Assembly: GCA_013334485.1 (NCBI GenBank)
Contig: JAAXXL010000010.1
Span: 1 to 54,727, forward strand
DNA length: 54,727 nt
DNA from: Chlorobiaceae bacterium
GTDB lineage: Bacteria; Bacteroidota; Chlorobiia; Chlorobiales; Chlorobiaceae
Reading direction: 5' to 3'
Part shown: positions 26,342 through 36,200 of the stretch, piece by piece
Numbering within the stretch: the stretch's first letter is position 1
Layout: every line of letters starts with the position of its first letter
Position numbers and translations under genes: made by a program
The notes under the pieces: generated by a model
The model's input: only the letters and a program-made list of their open reading frames with translations
Told to the model about the DNA's origin: nothing
The model's database searches: none

Positions 26342-27724
26342 ATGAGCAAGAATAAAGAACTACTCTGGCAGAGCCGATTTTCAGAACCCTTTGATCGTGG
26401 AGCTCTCCTCTTCTCTTCATCGGTTCATGTTGATAAAAAGCTCTATCGCGAGGATATCAGGGGATCAATCGCCCATGTGACCATGCTTTCCGAAGAGGGT
26501 ATTGTCAGTGAATCTGATGCGGCTCAAATCATTGCCGGGCTCGGCGAGATTGAAAAGGAGCTGAGCAACGGAACCCTTGTTCCTGAGTGGGAAGATGAGG
26601 ATATCCATACGGTAATTGAAAACCGGCTCAAGGAGAAGATCGGGGCTGTAGCCGGAAAACTCCACTCCGGACGAAGCCGTAACGACCAGGTTGCAACCGA
26701 TACACGGCTCTATATGCGCCGCCAGATTGAGGAACTCCAGACCGCCATCAGCGGGCTTCTGAAGGTGCTTGTCGAGAAAGCGGAAACCCACTGCGACACG
26801 ATCATTTTCGGCTATACCCACCTGCAGCGGGCCCAGCCGATATCTGCCGGGCACTACTACCTGGCATATTTCAATATGTTCCTCCGTGACCGTGACCGCC
26901 TCCATGACCTCATGAAGCGGGTCAATATCTCTCCGCTCGGTGCTGCTGCATTTGCCGGAAGCACCCTTCCACTCAATGCAAAGCGCAGTGCCGAGCTGCT
27001 CGGCTTTGACGACCTCTTTTCAAACAGCATTGATGCCGTCAGTGATCGCGACACGGTCATTGAGTTCATCTCCGCCTGTTCGGTGATCATGATGCACCTC
27101 TCCCGATTTGCCGAAGATCTGATTCTCTGGAGCTCCTACGAGTTTGGCTATCTTGAAATCAGCGATGCCTTTGCAACCGGATCATCCATCATGCCGCAAA
27201 AGAAAAACGCCGATATTGCCGAACTGGTCAGAGGCAAAACCGGCAGAGTATACGGTAATCTCATGGCGATGCTTACCATCATGAAAGGTCTTCCGCTCTC
27301 CTACAACCGCGACATGCAGGAGGACAAGCAGCCACTGTTCGACAGTGCAGAAACAACAATCGGCAGTGTCGAAATTTTTGCACGGCTGCTGGAACATACG
27401 CGGCTCAAAGAGGAACGGCTGGCAAAACTGACCAATGAAGATCTCAGCCTTGCCACCGAAATCGCCGAATACCTGGTGCAGAAGCAGATTCCTTTCCGGG
27501 ATGCACACCGCATAACCGGAAAAATAGTCACCTGGAGTATTGCTTCCGGCACCACCCTGCCAAATATTCCTGTTGAAAAATTCAGAGAGTTCTCCGAGGC
27601 GATTGATACAGACATCTATCTGGCGCTTAAAGCTGACGCAAGTGTCAACTCCAAAAAATCACACGGCAGTTGCTCCTTTGTTTCAGTTACCGAGCAGATA
27701 GTGGAAGCAAGAAAAAAACTATAG
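26342..27724 (+). CDS. argH: argininosuccinate lyase
   Basis: This 460-residue enzyme splits argininosuccinate into arginine and fumarate, the last step of arginine synthesis, in the cytosol as a tetramer. The fumarase/aspartase superfamily signature [12 protein letters not shown] is present near residue 280, with [14 protein letters not shown] and [11 protein letters not shown] as the other two conserved regions. It is full length. The Shine-Dalgarno sequence is poor. It stands alone between two copies of the hairpin repeat. Confidence 0.97.
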   Translation: MSKNKELLWQSRFSEPFDRGALLFSSSVHVDKKLYREDIRGSIAHVTMLSEEGIVSESDAAQIIAGLGEIEKELSNGTLVPEWEDEDIHTVIENRLKEKIGAVAGKLHSGRSRNDQVATDTRLYMRRQIEELQTAISGLLKVLVEKAETHCDTIIFGYTHLQRAQPISAGHYYLAYFNMFLRDRDRLHDLMKRVNISPLGAAAFAGSTLPLNAKRSAELLGFDDLFSNSIDAVSDRDTVIEFISACSVIMMHLSRFAEDLILWSSYEFGYLEISDAFATGSSIMPQKKNADIAELVRGKTGRVYGNLMAMLTIMKGLPLSYNRDMQEDKQPLFDSAETTIGSVEIFARLLEHTRLKEERLAKLTNEDLSLATEIAEYLVQKQIPFRDAHRITGKIVTWSIASGTTLPNIPVEKFREFSEAIDTDIYLALKADASVNSKKSHGSCSFVSVTEQIVEARKKL

Positions 27725-27730
27725 CAAGCC

Positions 27731-27774
27731 TTATTTATTTGTTCCGAAACCCGATTTCTGCGTTGGGCGGTGCT
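27731..27774 (+). repeat. hairpin repeat, partial copy (left arm)
   Basis: TTGTTCCGAAACCCGATT followed by TCTGCGTTGGGCGGTGCT matches the left arm of the element at 26089-26230. The right arm is absent. It begins just after the argH stop. Confidence 0.65.
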
Positions 27775-27848
27775 TTAAATCAAACCGCTCAACATGAATT
27801 GTATGTTTTTCTGAAACAGTCAACTCTAACATCGAAGGAGAGGGATTT

Positions 27849-28768
27849 ATGAATCAGTCAGCAAAAAATACAAAGACAGGAATGGGTTGGTTGCCGGACT
27901 ATCCCGATTTCAGGGACTACACGGCAGAACAGAACAAGGTTTCAACAACCCTCCAAAATTTAGGGCAGGAGAACTCTATCAAGAGCATGCTTTCAAAGGC
28001 TGGAGTTGCAAAATCCACACCCGCTCTTCCTGCTTCCACCGATTTACGGCAATGGTGCTCCCCTGTTGAACACCAGCTTACACTTGGCTGCTGCACGGCT
28101 CACGCCGGCATTGGAATTGTCGAATATTTTGAAAGACGCGCATTTGGAAAGCATATCGATGCTTCCAGGATGTTCCTCTACAAGACCACACGAAACCTTC
28201 TTAAATGGCGTGGAGATTCCGGAGCTTTTATTCGTTCCACCATGGCAGCGATGGTACTGTTTGGGGTACCACCCGAAGAGTACTGGCCCTATGTTGTTGA
28301 TGATTTCGATAAAGAACCCTCAGCATTCTGCTATGCCTATGCACAGAATTTTCAGGCAATAAGCTACTACCGACTGGATCCGACCGGAACTGGAGAAAAA
28401 GAGCTGCTGCAGAGCATAAAAACAAATCTTTCGGCCGGTATTCCCGCAATGTTCGGCTTTACAGCCTTCAGCTCTATAGTTCAGGCAAAAATAACCGGCA
28501 TGATACCGTTTCCAACCGTTGGCGAAACAATTGTCGGGGGGCATGCCGTAGTAGCAGTTGGCTATGATGACTCCATCCGGATAAAAACAGCGCAAGCGGA
28601 GCAAAAGAGACAAAAGGCGCCCTGCTCGTCAGAAACTCCTGGGGCCACGAATGGGGTATCGAAGGGTACGGCTGGATGCCTTATGAGTATGTGCTGAGAG
28701 GTGTAGCTGTGGACTGCTGGTCACTGTTAAAAAATGAGTGGATAGATACGGGCTTGTTCAAAACATAA
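27849..28768 (+). pseudogene. papain-family (C1) cysteine peptidase, frameshifted near the C-terminus
   Basis: This is a C1A-type peptidase of about 306 residues without a signal peptide. LPASTDLRQWCSPVEHQ is the mature-enzyme start, GCCTAHAGIGIVEY carries the catalytic Cys, GGHAVVAVGYDD the catalytic His, and VRNSWGHEWGIEGYGWMPY the catalytic Asn. The His and Asn parts are in different frames. Adding one A to the A5 run near 28583-28587 joins them (RIKNSASGAKETKGALLVRN), and the frame then ends at TAA 28766-28768. Without the shift, translation ends at 28697 without the Asn region. The cause may be a real indel, slippage or a sequencing error. The Shine-Dalgarno sequence GGAGAGGG is good. 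Confidence 0.85.
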
Positions 28769-28779
28769 ATGCACCACTA

Positions 28780-28840
28780 TTAATTTGTTCCGCGATTCGA
28801 TTGCTTCGTTGGGCGGTGCTCGAAATCCTCAAGGACGAGC
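28780..28840 (+). repeat. hairpin repeat, partial copy (left arm)
   Basis: TTGTTCCGCGATTCGATT, then GCTTCGTTGGGCGGTGCTCG and AAATCCTCAAGGACGAGC, match the left arm at 26106-26150. It lies between the peptidase and the methyltransferase and runs into the open frame upstream of the latter. Confidence 0.65.
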
Positions 28841-28871
28841 AGAACCCAATAACATCAAAACACACACCAAC

Positions 28872-29522
28872 GTGAAAGAGAAGTGGAACAGCACTCAAAA
28901 ATTCAATAATGAAGCTGCCATGTGGGATAGTGATCCGCGCCGAAGGGCACTGGCCGAGGCTGTCGCTGCAGCGTTAATTGCGAGATGCACCCCAGGAAAA
29001 GCCATGCAGGCTCTTGAAGCCGGCTGCGGAACGGGGCTTGTAACCATGGAAATCGCGCCTCTTGTCAAAGAGTTAACCGCTATTGACACCTCGCCTGAGA
29101 TGCTGAATGTTCTTCAGGAAAAAATCCGATCTCTCGGTGTAAGCAATATTGAACCCGCTCTTCTTGACCTCTCCTCACCTTCCGTAACCTTTGAACGGGA
29201 AAAGTCATTCGATCTGATCTACAGCAGCATGACACTCCACCATATCGGCGACACTGCGGGATTTCTCAAGCGGATCGTAACACTGCTTGCTCCGGGTGGC
29301 AGCGTTGCCATTGCCGATCTTGAGAGTGAGGACGGCCACTTTCATGATAACCCTGACGAAGAGGTCCATCACGGATTTGATCGCACAGATCTGACATCGC
29401 TCATGAATGCGGCGGGTTTACAGGGTGTTTCGTTCGACACCATTTACACGGTCAACAAAAAAAACAGTGAGGGAAAAACGACACAGTACCCCGTATTTCT
29501 CTGCACAGCTATAAAAGAATAA
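28872..29522 (+). CDS. class I SAM-dependent methyltransferase
   Basis: This 216-residue methyltransferase has motif I EAGCGTGLVTMEI, motif II ELTAIDTSPEML, the motif IV region FDLIYSSMTLHHIGD and GGSVAIADLESEDG. The substrate is not predictable; the fold resembles UbiE-like small-molecule enzymes. The start is uncertain. The frame is open back to 28785 through the repeat sequence, and I chose the GTG at 28872 because protein-like sequence begins there (VKEKWNS); the ATG at 28920 would cut off part of the N-terminal helix. No clear ribosome-binding site is seen. The HAD phosphatase follows 41 bp later. Confidence 0.85.
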   Translation: MKEKWNSTQKFNNEAAMWDSDPRRRALAEAVAAALIARCTPGKAMQALEAGCGTGLVTMEIAPLVKELTAIDTSPEMLNVLQEKIRSLGVSNIEPALLDLSSPSVTFEREKSFDLIYSSMTLHHIGDTAGFLKRIVTLLAPGGSVAIADLESEDGHFHDNPDEEVHHGFDRTDLTSLMNAAGLQGVSFDTIYTVNKKNSEGKTTQYPVFLCTAIKE

Positions 29523-29563
29523 AAACTGCACATAGTAATCTTGACCATCAGCAACCTGACACC

Positions 29564-30220
29564 ATGCATTTCAAAGCTGTAATATTCGATCTCGACGGCA
29601 CTCTTCTCGACACCCTTGAAGATCTGCTCAACACTCTGAACTCCGTGCTTCTGCGGCACAACTACCCAACCCACTCGATTGACGATTGCCGCTATCTTGT
29701 TGGACACGGCATGAGAGAGCTGGTGAGAAAAGCACTGCCTGAAGGCGTTGCCACACCCGAAATTATCGACACCCTGCTTCCCGAGTTTATGCAGGAGTAT
29801 AACCTCAACTGGAACCTGAATACAAAGCCTTATCCCGGTATAACCGACATGCTTGAGGCCCTGGAAGAGCGCGGCATAAAAACAGCGATCCTTTCAAACA
29901 AGGCTGATCAATTCACCCGGCTTTGTGCCGATATTCTCCTGAAGGAGTGGCCGTTCGATGTGGTGATGGGCCAGAAAAACGGCATCCCCTCAAAACCCGA
30001 TCCAACAAGTGCCCTGCTTGTCGCAGAAGAGCTCGGAGCAGCACCCTCAGAGATACTCTACGTCGGCGACAGCGGCATCGACATGCAGACCGCCAGAAGC
30101 GCAGGATTTTACCCCCTCGGCGTCCTCTGGGGCTTCCGCCCCGAAAGCGAACTGCTTGAGTTCGGTGCCAAAAGCCTCGCCGCACATCCGGAGGATATCA
30201 TCAAGTTACTTGACAAGTGA
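29564..30220 (+). CDS. HAD-superfamily phosphatase, phosphoglycolate phosphatase-like
   Basis: This is a 218-residue HAD hydrolase with motif I FDLDGTLLDT at residues 8-17, motif II ILSNKAD, the motif III Lys in GIPSKPDP, and motif IV VGDSGIDMQTARSAG. The helical cap between motifs I and II is of the Gph/PGP type, so it probably dephosphorylates 2-phosphoglycolate or a related small phosphate ester. The start ATG follows the methyltransferase by 41 bp, so the two may be co-transcribed. Confidence 0.88.
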   Translation: MHFKAVIFDLDGTLLDTLEDLLNTLNSVLLRHNYPTHSIDDCRYLVGHGMRELVRKALPEGVATPEIIDTLLPEFMQEYNLNWNLNTKPYPGITDMLEALEERGIKTAILSNKADQFTRLCADILLKEWPFDVVMGQKNGIPSKPDPTSALLVAEELGAAPSEILYVGDSGIDMQTARSAGFYPLGVLWGFRPESELLEFGAKSLAAHPEDIIKLLDK

Positions 30221-30392
30221 TGAAGTTCAAGGCCCCGCTATGAATTGTCGTAAGCGGTTTGAAGATTTTTGAACCACGAAACAGACGAAATCACACGAAA
30301 AGAAGAGATGTGAATGTAGGGGGCGATCCTGCGTGATCGCCCTGTTGAAAACAGAAACCATCCTGTGGTTCTCTTCATCCTTGCAGTCCCTG

Positions 30393-30454
30393 AAGTCCTT
30401 GCCGTCCTTGATCTCCCACCCAACAAAGCGATAAAATCGCGGAACAGATTAATA
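30393..30454 (-). repeat. hairpin repeat, inverted degenerate copy, with an upstream small hairpin
   Basis: On the minus strand ATTAATCTGTTCCGCGATTT, then TATCGCTTTGTTGGGTGGGA, match the left arm seen at 28780. The adjoining intergenic DNA (30221-30392) also holds GGGCGATC / GATCGCCC with a 6-nt loop at 30321-30342, which has no U tract and therefore looks like a repeat hairpin, not a terminator. Confidence 0.5.
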
Positions 30455-30464
30455 GCCGTGCCCC

Positions 30465-31538
30465 TCAGGAAAGAAGATGGAGGCGGGAGAAAACATAGTC
30501 AAGCGAATCTTCGTTCAGGACAACCCTTGAAAAACCGGTCGATCCAAGCTCTACGGGACGGTTATCGCGATCACTGGTAAATCTCCGGCTCTGTTTGCCG
30601 TTGTACCAGTAGACCAGTCTGATCTTGCTCCCTTCGATTTCAAGCGCAGTAATCCCCCGCTTTCCAATAGCACAACCGGAGTTGAAGACACTGGGAATGG
30701 TTAGGTTATTGTAGAGGCCACTCCGGAGACCGATTTTTTTACCCTCCGTGTAACAGGCTGCAAGCTCGTTTTTCAGGGCCAAAATTTTCCGTTCGATAGT
30801 TGTTCGTGTTTCACTCTCGGCATTCGAGTAGGCCCGGCAGAGCTCCTCGATACGAAAGTTCAGAAAATCCACTTTCGAAAGCGATTCGAAGAGGGGACGA
30901 TGAGTATGACCTATGATAGAGACAATCTTGGACTGGTTTGAAAACTCATAAATCGATTTCTCTATGGCAAACTTGCGGCGGCTGTTGTAGGCGCTGGAGA
31001 AGTTTCTTATGCCGAACGGTTTGGCTATGTAGCGAAGGAATAAGACAATTGAACGGCTCACAATCGGATAGGTCTCCCAAAAAAGCACCGAAGCCTGGTG
31101 GCCGTGAAAGAGCAGAAGCGTTTCATCACCGTAAAGAAATTTCAGTGACTCAACCAGTGATGAAGCCAGACGATACTCCGTCTCCTCAAGCAGGGAAGAG
31201 TCATGGTTACCGTAGGTTTTCCAGAAAAAGCCGTTTTGCCTGAATTGCAGAAAAAGATCGTACAACTCACCCCACTGCGAGGCAATACTTTCAAGTGGGA
31301 ACTTGAAAAGCTCTTCAATATCGCCATTGAGTACCAGGCTGTATTTTTCATGAAGATAGTAGGTGGAGAGCATGGTCTTGACCAGTTCGGCATTTCGCTT
31401 GAACTCATCTCGCCTGCCGCCATTACCCATATGAAAGTCACTCAGAATAAGCACCCTTGAGGATTGATCAAGAGTAATCGGCTTTGCGTTTTTGAGCAGC
31501 CGTTCAAGGTGGGGATGTTTTTTATCATGAAGACTCAT
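30465..31538 (-). CDS. calcineurin-like metallophosphoesterase
   Basis: This 357-residue protein has the five metallophosphoesterase blocks: LILSDFHMGNGG (Asp and His), LNGDIEEL, YGNHDSSL, LFHGHQAS and SIIGHTHRPLF. They hold two metal ions for hydrolysis of a phosphodiester or phosphomonoester. It has a central insertion of charged helices (about residues 220-270, KVDFLNFRIEELCRAY onward) and no signal peptide. It resembles UDP-2,3-diacylglucosamine hydrolase-type enzymes only in the general fold; the substrate is unknown. It stands alone, convergent with the HAD gene. Confidence 0.85.
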   Translation of the reverse strand: MSLHDKKHPHLERLLKNAKPITLDQSSRVLILSDFHMGNGGRRDEFKRNAELVKTMLSTYYLHEKYSLVLNGDIEELFKFPLESIASQWGELYDLFLQFRQNGFFWKTYGNHDSSLLEETEYRLASSLVESLKFLYGDETLLLFHGHQASVLFWETYPIVSRSIVLFLRYIAKPFGIRNFSSAYNSRRKFAIEKSIYEFSNQSKIVSIIGHTHRPLFESLSKVDFLNFRIEELCRAYSNAESETRTTIERKILALKNELAACYTEGKKIGLRSGLYNNLTIPSVFNSGCAIGKRGITALEIEGSKIRLVYWYNGKQSRRFTSDRDNRPVELGSTGFSRVVLNEDSLDYVFSRLHLLS

Positions 31539-31858
31539 AAGTATTCACAGGTAGATCCTTGCGGCGCGAAACAGAACACTTCACCCGCCGGGCCAACCCG
31601 ACGCTCTCCTTTATACGGTTCGGCAAGCGGAATGGTGCTGATGGCTATCCCTCTCGCTCACTATTGATTGAAATTTACTAACCATTCCCTTGAAAACAGT
31701 TATTATTGATATAGTTATTTTTTTTTACCCTCGCAACCCGCGACAGCTCAGGTTCTGAAGGGTGTCCCTGAAATTGAAGAAAAACGAAAGAAAATGGTTT
31801 TCTTGTTTTTCAAGACAAAATGTACCCATAATTGGTTTCAGCATTTAAACATACCCCT
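31539..31858. other. intergenic region between the metallophosphoesterase and trmH
   Basis: About 320 bp separates these divergent genes. I see no gene, RNA gene or clear operator in it. A T-rich stretch at 31700-31730 and A-rich DNA around 31780-31820 probably include the trmH promoter. Confidence 0.4.
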
Positions 31859-32521
31859 GTGATCTCTCCTGATCGATTCCGCAAAATCCGCCACATGCTG
31901 CTTCATCGCCAGCCGGACCTTACGGTTGTCATGGACAATGTTAACAAGGCACACAACCTCTCGGCTATTATCCGGAGTTGTGATGCTGTGGGTATAGGAG
32001 CACTCCATGCCGTTTCATACAGGAAATCCATCTATACAGAGCAGGATGCTGCAGCCGGGGCAAGCAAATGGACCGCTCTCCACCTCTACCATGACATAGA
32101 AACCGTTTATAAAAAGCTCTCTGAGCAGAAGATGCAGATACTTGTTGCATCCAACAAGGCCGGGAGCACAGATTTCAGGAGTATCGACTATACTGTTCCA
32201 ACAGCCCTTGTTGTCGGTGCCGAATGGGACGGAATTTCCGAAGCTGCACTTCATGGAGCAAACCAGACGATGGTAATCCCCATGTCAGGTATGGTAGAAT
32301 CATTGAATGTCTCGGTAGCCACAGCAATTATTCTCTTTGAAGCCCAGCGCCAGAGGCAGGGAAAAGGGATGTACGAGACCCTGCAGATGGATCCAGAATG
32401 CTTCCGGAAAAGACTTTTCGAGTGCGCCTATCCCCGTCTGAGCCGTGAATTACAGCAAGAGGGAAAGGGATATCCAGAACTTGATGAAGAGGGGACGATA
32501 ATTGGCGAAAAATCATGGTAA
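31859..32521 (+). CDS. trmH: tRNA (guanosine-18-2'-O-)-methyltransferase
   Basis: This is a 220-residue SPOUT methyltransferase that methylates the ribose of G18 in tRNA. The three SPOUT motifs are NKAHNLSAIIRSCDAVG, LVVGAEWDGISE and IPMSGMVESLNVSVATAI, the last forming the trefoil-knot SAM site. The C-terminal helix (EAQRQRQGKGMYE) is typical of TrmH. I chose the GTG at 31859 because VISPDRFRKIRHMLLHRQPD lines up with the usual TrmH start; a TTG at 31832 is also in frame, and neither has a good ribosome-binding site. The gene ends 6 bp from the convergent membrane-protein gene. Confidence 0.9.
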   Translation: MISPDRFRKIRHMLLHRQPDLTVVMDNVNKAHNLSAIIRSCDAVGIGALHAVSYRKSIYTEQDAAAGASKWTALHLYHDIETVYKKLSEQKMQILVASNKAGSTDFRSIDYTVPTALVVGAEWDGISEAALHGANQTMVIPMSGMVESLNVSVATAIILFEAQRQRQGKGMYETLQMDPECFRKRLFECAYPRLSRELQQEGKGYPELDEEGTIIGEKSW

Positions 32522-32527
32522 GTACGT

Positions 32528-33190
32528 TCATCTGAAGGAACTACTTGTCATATCATTCTTTGGAACAGTGAATAAAGTAACCACCTTATCAACAAGAAAA
32601 ACAAAGATATATGACAAAATTAAACCCAGAAGAATAAATTTGAGTTTGGCACATACATTGGCATCTGCAGCTATGCTCGACAAGGGTTTCACCAAGGAAT
32701 CAGAATCCAACAGGATATGTAAAAGAAAATAGTTCTCAAGAGAGTCGAGCAGTGCGGCAACAATCACTAACCATGACATGATAATGCCCGTTTTGCCAAG
32801 ATAACATGAACCTTTACGAATAAACCGCCGAGAGGCAACAATACATATCCGAGAAAGTAATGCTGTGTACAGAGCTATGTAAAAATAGTCAAGTCCAAGC
32901 GAGAATGCCGCCAACAGCTTCTGCTTGGGATTCCAGGAGTGCAGAATATTGACCGTCTCATTCAGCTCAAATGAAATTATTCCACATGGAGCTTGCGGTT
33001 TGAAAGCGCCGTCAACCCTTAACATAAAAAAGAAGAGTATGATAACGGCGATCCAGAGTATCTGAAGTATCCGTGGGGTATGGAAAACCCTTAATACCCT
33101 CGAGACAGGGTTCCACGGTTCCTGCTTCATGAGCAAATCTTGCTTCTTGTCTGCCTCAGAGACTTGTTTGGAAAAATTGCTTTTATGCAT
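32528..33190 (-). CDS. uncharacterised membrane protein with four predicted helices
   Basis: This 220-residue protein is not one I recognise. Hydrophobic segments are visible at about residues 40-60 (ILWIAVIILFFFML), 95-115, 132-152 (TGIIMSWLVIVAALL) and 188-210 (FILLGLILSYIFVFLV). The N-terminal 35 residues are basic and polar, so are probably cytosolic. The frame is open from a TTG at 33214, but the ATG at 33190 with CAAGAGCC before it is preferred. It begins 25 bp after the patatin-like gene and is probably co-transcribed and functionally paired with it, at the inner membrane. Confidence 0.75.
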   Translation of the reverse strand: MHKSNFSKQVSEADKKQDLLMKQEPWNPVSRVLRVFHTPRILQILWIAVIILFFFMLRVDGAFKPQAPCGIISFELNETVNILHSWNPKQKLLAAFSLGLDYFYIALYTALLSRICIVASRRFIRKGSCYLGKTGIIMSWLVIVAALLDSLENYFLLHILLDSDSLVKPLSSIAADANVCAKLKFILLGLILSYIFVFLVDKVVTLFTVPKNDMTSSSFR

Positions 33191-33214
33191 GGCTCTTGTT
33201 ACGTTGCTCTGCAA

Positions 33215-36200
33215 TTATATGAACGAGCGTTTTATGTGATCGACATATTGAAAGTATGACTTCTGACAAGCCGCAATAAATTTATCAAAGAAGAGACCCC
33301 AGTTGACATTTATGACATCATAAAGTATCAAAAGAGCAAAAAAGAGCAGCAGGGCAAAAATGCCGACAACAATTCGGAATAACCATACAATCCGCCGATT
33401 TGCTGTTATTTTATGAATATTTGTTTCAAGAAGCCGCCTGACCATCAAGGTAATGATATCAACAATCAATAAGGCTGAACCAACATATTTCAATACTGAG
33501 TTGGTATCATATTCTTTTAAAACAAAGCCTAACCCTATTGTAACTATTGACACCACCATCAAAAGCTGTAACCAGTACCCCGCAAGAACCCCGATCATAG
33601 TCTTCGGAGTAGAAAAATCAAGCATTCCCAACAAAATCCAGTTCAGTTTTTTCAGATAACTACTGAGTTTCCCTCCTACTCCTTTTCCTGCATCAAGCCG
33701 ATCTATCATGGAGGAGAGAATTCCTGTTCCCCTGCCAAGAAGTTTGAGGGTTGATTCCGGTTCGAGTTCCCTGTTAAAATCATAAACGTTCATAAAGCGC
33801 CTCTTCCACTCTGGATCACCACTTTTGTGCTGCTCTTTACCAGTGGAAGCAAAAGCCTCCAGAATATGTTGAAGTCTCCTGTATTGTATATCGTCTGATT
33901 GCGATGTGAATCGTTTGGGATCAAGCTCCTCAATCCATGTTTCAAGGGTTTCTTTCAAAATGATTTTCTGGGCACCAAGAATAAACTCTTCTCTTTTTAT
34001 TGCGCGGTCACTATTTTTTTCGCTCTCTGCGTCACTTGATGAGGGTATTTCGTCCGGCAGAAGTGCAGTAATTATTGTTTCAGCAGCATCAAGCCGCCCC
34101 CACATGATGTCATTTCTGCGCCAATTCCGGTCAAGAAATCCTCCGAATGCTCCAAGTGAATCTCCTGCAAGCTTTGACTTCTTTCTCTTCGTCTCATCCC
34201 AGAGACTGAGTGCATCAGGTGGACTGATCCGAAAAATGTCAACAACATTTCCCTCACCATAATCACCACTGGCAAGAAGCTGATAGGTTGTTGCGTCATA
34301 GAGATCATATCCGTAATCATATATAAATCGTAACCTGCCTGCAATCTCGGGAAAAGTTTTCGCGAGTAGAACAAATGCACTCGAGAGCTGATCGCTGGCG
34401 TGGACTGTACCGTCAGAATGATTGTTCCCCTTACCTGCAATAAAATCACCCAGAACTCTCATCAACGCATCAATGGATGAGTTAAAAGTGGCCGAATGGC
34501 TACTACAACTGCGGTTCTGCCAAAGAAAGTTTTTTATTGTTGCTCGTAACTGATCACTACCCTGCGGAGCTGCTGATAAAGGGTGTTGAATGCTCTCCAA
34601 CGCCATTGTTTCGAGCGCATTATAGAGAGGGCTCTGCTGTCCAAAAGAGAGTAGCCGCTCTCTGAGCCGATAGTACGACTCAATACTCGAACAAACTGTA
34701 CGATAAAATTTATGTATATCAGAAACAAAAACACTACACCACTTTTCATCACGTTTGGCAGTATCGAGCACTGAATTCATTATTCCGAAATAAAGGTGAA
34801 CCACTTTATTTTCAGAGAGTGCTTTTTCAAGCATTTTCCGGATATAACTCAGCCTGCGAATTCTGAAATCGATATCAAATTCGCGAAAAAACATATTTTC
34901 CGTATCCATTGCCGCTGAATCCGGAATATCTTCTTGAACTGAGGTATAGTGCTTTGTTCTCCACTCCTTAAGATTTTCTCGAATATTATCAAATACCTCT
35001 GAATCTTCATCGACCATTCCCGCTCTTGCAAGCATCAATGCGAGCTGGTCAGTCAAGAGATTCAATCTGGTATAGTGATATGCAGGATAGGCTCCACCAA
35101 AAGCCTTTAACATAGTGTTGAAATCTTTCCTCTGAACTTCACTTTCGTTCTTTACTTGTTGGGGTTGGGCCATTTGTGTCCAGAACCTTTTATATACCCG
35201 ATCTTCAGGCGTGGTAGCTTCCTGAAATGCCCGCCACTCCGATTCAGGAATATCAATCCTGAATACCGAAAAAAGTTTCTCCGTTACATTTTCATCAACA
35301 GAAAAAGCAACGTTGTCTTTAAATTCATTAAACTCATGATCAATTATATGCGTCTTGAGATGTTCCTGATTATGAGTGAGCAATTTGGTCTCAAGGATAT
35401 GACGTACCTTTAAAATCCAGTCATTTCTTTTTTTCAACCCACTGATCTCTTCACGGATGGTTTCATAGCGCGGCAAAGTAAGCGCCAGCATGCTGTTTTT
35501 CAAAACTGAGATCTCCTGCTTGCCCTCACGGCCATCATTTGACTCTGGAGAGGGATCTATAAAGAGGAGCTTCCTCTCAATCGGACAATCAGCCTGACGT
35601 GCGTGGATTGCATCTATGGCATGACCAAATGGGCGATTGTCAAGATATCCTCCATCAGCAAAAGCTCTCTCTTCAAGCAAAAGAGTGTTGTCACTTTTAT
35701 TATATTTTTGAAAAAAAGCAGTTTGCCAGTTTGCCTTGAGGGATTTGATGGTTTCTGTAACCTTTACCGGCTCAAATGCCGGAGGAATAGAAGAGGTACA
35801 TCGGGCAGCAAAGGCAAGCATTGGATCGAAGTCACCGGTAAAATCACTCTGTTCGGGGTTTTCAGGTGATTGCTCCTTGCGATATCTGAATGGAAATACA
35901 TGCTTGAATATGTGCTCATAGGCTTTTCCGGCACTTAACTGGACAGGCCTCTGCAACCCAAGCAGGTCAGTGGCTGTGACAAAAAGATCCATGGACTTGA
36001 CATAAGGCTCTTTTTTTGCCCCCATTTCCATATCCTTGAACGCTTTGAGTAATTTCGCATACATCCTCTGACTGTTAAACAGGGAACTCTTTGGCTCTTT
36101 GGAAGGGAACTCCCAAAGTTTTGATCCGGAGTCGTTAAGCAAATAATTGATATCCCCTTCCTCAAGCCAGACATTCTCCAGGACTTTCAAGTCATCGAGA

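Noticed and set aside
30321-30342. Hairpin GGGCGATC/GATCGCCC as a terminator of the HAD gene
   Set aside because: No U tract in either direction; more likely part of repeat-type intergenic DNA.
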